64,000 nt of DNA, taken from Panax quinquefolius (Eukaryota > Streptophyta > Magnoliopsida > Apiales > Araliaceae). Numbering within the stretch: position 1 is the stretch's first letter; every line of letters starts with the position of its first letter. The translations under genes were made by a program, and so were the position numbers. The notes beneath the pieces were generated by a model that did no database searches, was not told where the DNA came from, and saw only the letters and a list, made by a program, of their open reading frames with translations. Below are positions 60,990 to 64,000 of the stretch, piece by piece. Where the stretch lies: positions 8,116,311 through 8,180,310 of the forward strand of contig CM035170.1 in NCBI GenBank assembly GCA_020205615.1, written 5' to 3'.

Positions 60990-63060
60990 TGAGCAGGTTT
61001 ACGTGGTTTATGATGAAAGTCATAATAAAAGCATTGGACTAATGAAAATCATGGGTATTCGTGGTATTAGTAAGTGTTATGATGAGTTATGTTGGTTAGT
61101 ATGTGAAAACATGAAAGTTTCTTAGAAATCACAAAGAGTTGAAAATCGATTTTTGGTGAAAAACATAACATGAAATTCAATTGACCAAATCTCTTATTAT
61201 ATTTTGAATTTTGGAGTGTGGTCAAGTCCTAGAGTTAGATCTATGAGTTACCTAACTAATCCAAGTGGAATTACTGGAAAAGGTGTTGTAGATTTTTGTG
61301 TGGACTGATTTTAGCAAAGGAGTGCAAAGCTGCAAAAAAACAAAAAAAAGCTGCTTGCCATGATTTTAGAGGGGCTGTTTCGGCCACTTAAATTATGAGA
61401 AAAATTCTGGCCTTTTGGGACATGAAGGTATATGGTATAAAGTACCTCTTGTCCAAAAATGAGCTCATTCGACTTAAAATGAGCAAGTTATGACTATTTC
61501 AATATTTAGGTTTTTCCGATGAAAAAACTCTATAACCTAGAGTTCTATAACTCAGATGACCATGAAATTTAAACTAGAAGCTCACGTTAACATGTGTAAG
61601 GTCCTGCCAAGATTTGGGAATTTTGGAGTTAAACTTGAGGTAGCTAATTTCTTAAGGAATTAATTAGAAATTAATTTTTGAAAAATAGTAATTGAATTTT
61701 AAAATTTAGAGAAAATATATTTTCATTATGGGACTATATTATGCTAAATCTCATAAAAGAAATATTTTTGGACTAATTTGGTATTTTTCATGAAAATAGT
61801 TTAATTATGAATATATGAGTTAAATATGTTATGTGAAGTAACAAAGTTGAAAATAGGATTTTATGGCTAAAGAATCCTATATAGAGTATATGCATATTTT
61901 TTTGAGAGGATTTGATAATTGGTGATGATATCTTATGAGTATGACATTTTGAATGATTAAATGCATTATATGGTAAAGCGTAAACAATTGAGATAAATTG
62001 TTTATAAATTTAAGAAGTGATTAAAATATTGTTATAATATTAATGATATTAGATTATGAGATTATTAAGTGATTGATAACATGGGGATATTCTTGAATCT
62101 GGATAAATTATATTATAAATGTTTAATATTTATCCTTTATCTCATTTGATTGATTCTTTATATCATTATCCTCATGTTTATATTATGTTGAAAGTCAATA
62201 CGTGGCTTTTGTGGTGCATAGATGAACTTGGTATGATTATGACCGAGGATTGTTGGGTATAATCATATAATCGTAATTGAAAACACGATTATCTTTGGTA
62301 GTAGTGCATGGATAATTTGTGGTCGTGATACTAATGAATACACGATTATCTTTGGTAGTAGTGCATGGATAATTTGTGGTCGTGATACTAATGAATACAC
62401 GATTATCTTTGGTAGTAGTGCATGGATAATTTGTGGTCGTGATACTAATGAATACACGATTATCTTTGGTAGTAGTGCATGGATAATTTGTGGTCGTGAT
62501 ACTAATGAATACGATTATCTTTGGTAGTAGTGCATGGATAATTGTGGTCGTGATACTAATGAATACACGATTATCTTTGGTAGTAGTGCATGGATAATTT
62601 GTGGTCGTTGATACTAATGAATACACGATTATCTTTGGTAGTAGTGCATGGATAATTCATGGTCGTGATACTAATGAATATCCTTGGCACGTAGTGCGGG
62701 GATGATTCGATGATATGGATTAATTATTGAAATGAGTCTCGTGATGAAATATTAATTCATGGATGTGGTAAAAGTCATCTTTGGTCGTAGTGCATTGATA
62801 GACTTGGTATGATTATGACCACGGATTATTCGGTATAATCATGGTAGTAATTGAAAACACGAATATCCTTAGCCGATGAGTGCATGGATAATTCATGGTT
62901 GTGATACTATTAAAATTTGAGTCTCGAATTATTGGTTTTACAGTTATATATCTTTGGCACATGTAGTGCAAAGATGAATTGTTAATAAATATCTTTGGCA
63001 CATAGTGCAAAGATGAATTGTTAATGAATATCTTTGGTAGGATTGCAAAGATGAACTTAA
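60990..63060 (+). mobile_element. Type-B LTR segment inside element C
   Basis: From 60990 on, the sequence parallels 51665-53200 of LTR B: TGATGAAAGTCATAA, then GGTTTTTCCGA, then ATGTTATGTGAAGT, in the same order and orientation, including the hairpin units. Neither LTR terminus is present, so it is a recombination or partial-insertion product. Confidence 0.7.
62283..62680. repeat. 57-bp tandem array (about 7 copies)
   Basis: Near-identical units contain CACGATTATCTTTGGTAGTA, GTGCATGGATAATT and GTGGTCGTGATACTAATGAA. A single related unit occurs in LTR B near 53070. Because 57 is a multiple of 3, long open frames appear on the minus strand; they are not genes. Confidence 0.9.
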
Positions 63061-63154
63061 TGTTTTCAACGATAAAGGTATTCAAGGTATCCTCACCTCT
63101 TTATCATACCAGTCGTACCCTAATTTCGAGGGAAAATTCCATAAGGAGGGAGAT

Positions 63155-64000
63155 TGTGAGACCCCAGTTTTATCAATAAAGATTTAAATTTTGTCGAAAT
63201 AATTTTTAATATTATAGTGTGAATTTGAGATAATATTATAGTTGTGGGTAGTATTTATAAATTTTGCAAAGTATGCAGTGGTTATATTATATTCGATTGG
63301 TGGGGAATATTAGGTTTAGCGGGGAATATTAAATACAACGACTCAATCATTGGTGGACCCTACAATGAAATTATTGTCGGATTGAAAAATGACAAAATAT
63401 TTTATTGAAATAACGGCGGAAGTTTTACTGGTTGATCTTTGTTGAACTACTTTCGGTAGTAAAAAATACGATGTCGTGTGGTTGCATAGTAGCACACCGG
63501 TATTGATTATTGATGCTTATGTGAGAAGTCACTCAATTTGATTCCATTATTGTCGATTAATAATATGAATTATTATAGCGATAATGACGTTTTGTTTTAT
63601 TCGTATTATTAACGTAATAAAAGCGAAACATCTTTTATATAAAAGCGAGAATACTTTATTAAAGTTATTACATAAATAGAATATATTATATTTTATTATG
63701 CATAGTGTTGCATAGTGTTTTTTCATAGTGTTAGCATAGTGTTTGCATAGTAAAATGTTTTTATATAAATAGAATATATGATATTTTATTTAAAAGATTT
63801 TGCTTTAAATATGGACCGTCAGATTAAAGTAAATCAATCTGGACCGCTCATGAATTAATTACTATGCATTCTATTTTCCTATAAATAGAAGCTCATTCCT
63901 TCATTATTTTCTTACGAATTCACTTTGAAACTCTGAGAGAGAATTATAGAGAGAAGCTATAGAGAAAATCTATAGAGAGAAAGAAGAAGAGTATTACGGT
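63155..64000 (+). repeat. 3' LTR of element C, partial
   Basis: It repeats 57217 onward with small differences. The TATA box is at 63880, and the window ends about 110 bp after it. Confidence 0.85.

Larger units (their letters stand above)
57217..64000 (+). mobile_element. Gypsy element C: both LTRs, rearranged interior (runs off the window)
   Basis: The 5' LTR is 57217 to about 59706 (starts TATGAGACCCCAG; TATA at 57944). The 3' LTR starts at 63155 (TGTGAGACCCCAG) after the purine tract ATAAGGAGGGAGAT and continues past 64000. The primer site is TGGTATCGAGC at 59710. Gag begins at ATG 59892 (MASENLGVSNEAHES). A protease-like stretch (IINSCEVYTLLD) lies near 60280-60310. Then a type-B LTR segment fills about 60990-63060, replacing RT to integrase. 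The element is inserted in gag of A'. Confidence 0.75.

Noticed and set aside
62237..62626. 129-codon minus-strand open frame with five to six repeats of the same peptide
   Set aside because: It is produced by the 57-bp LTR array. The same repeat is open in two frames.
62283..62680. Possible CRISPR-like direct repeats
   Set aside because: The units are fully tandem with no unique spacers, sit within a plant LTR, and have no cas genes nearby.

Overview
This is plant nuclear DNA, almost certainly from a eudicot. It has split genes with GT-AG introns, a P-class PPR gene, remnants of plant-specific families (kinesin-12, CAMTA, 1-Cys peroxiredoxin, a GUB_WAK-type receptor ectodomain), a nuclear tRNA-Ala, MITEs, and plant Ty1/copia and Ty3/gypsy elements. 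The species cannot be named from the sequence.

Left third (1-17 kb), gene space. The 3' half of a kinesin-12 (POK-like) gene lies on + at 246-4394. A 3' fragment of a CAMTA transcription factor lies on - at 6262-7510. A near-complete PPR gene lies on - at 8780-10087. A tRNA-Ala(UGC) lies on - at 12998-13069. A 1-Cys peroxiredoxin gene lies on + at 13511-14437. Every protein gene here carries at least one lesion: an in-frame stop, small indels, or missing ends. Three or four small inverted-repeat elements sit between them, including an Emigrant/pogo-like element at 15629-16185 flanked by TA.

Middle (17-27 kb), a disrupted receptor gene and old elements. A GUB_WAK-type ectodomain gene (17041-22596) is split by a minus-strand copia-like element (17229-21975, target duplication CTCAA). 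That element itself contains a gypsy LTR fragment. Next come two minus-strand LTR pieces, an Athila/Tat-like 3' end (25127-26396) and a copia reverse-transcriptase fragment.

Right (27-64 kb), a nest of gypsy elements with very long LTRs (about 2.5-3.8 kb), probably Tekay/Del chromoviruses. Element 1 (27214-47805, +) is bounded by ACTAA target duplications and sits inside an older LTR. Element 2 (34348-44741, -) is inserted in inverse orientation inside the integrase C-terminal region of element 1. To the right, element B (49917) is interrupted by element A' (53942), which is interrupted by element C (57217). The 3' LTR of C runs off the window.

Two observations seem most worth checking. (1) Near-identical element copies differ repeatedly at CAG/CTG trinucleotides, even inside the tRNA-primer binding site, which points to a methylation-linked sequencing or consensus artefact. 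(2) The peroxiredoxin gene carries five 4-nt insertions of one form: a dinucleotide becomes a palindromic hexamer. The LTRs also carry arrays of short hairpin units whose stems appear to covary between families. I found no microbial-type defence system, CRISPR array or other dedicated accessory system.
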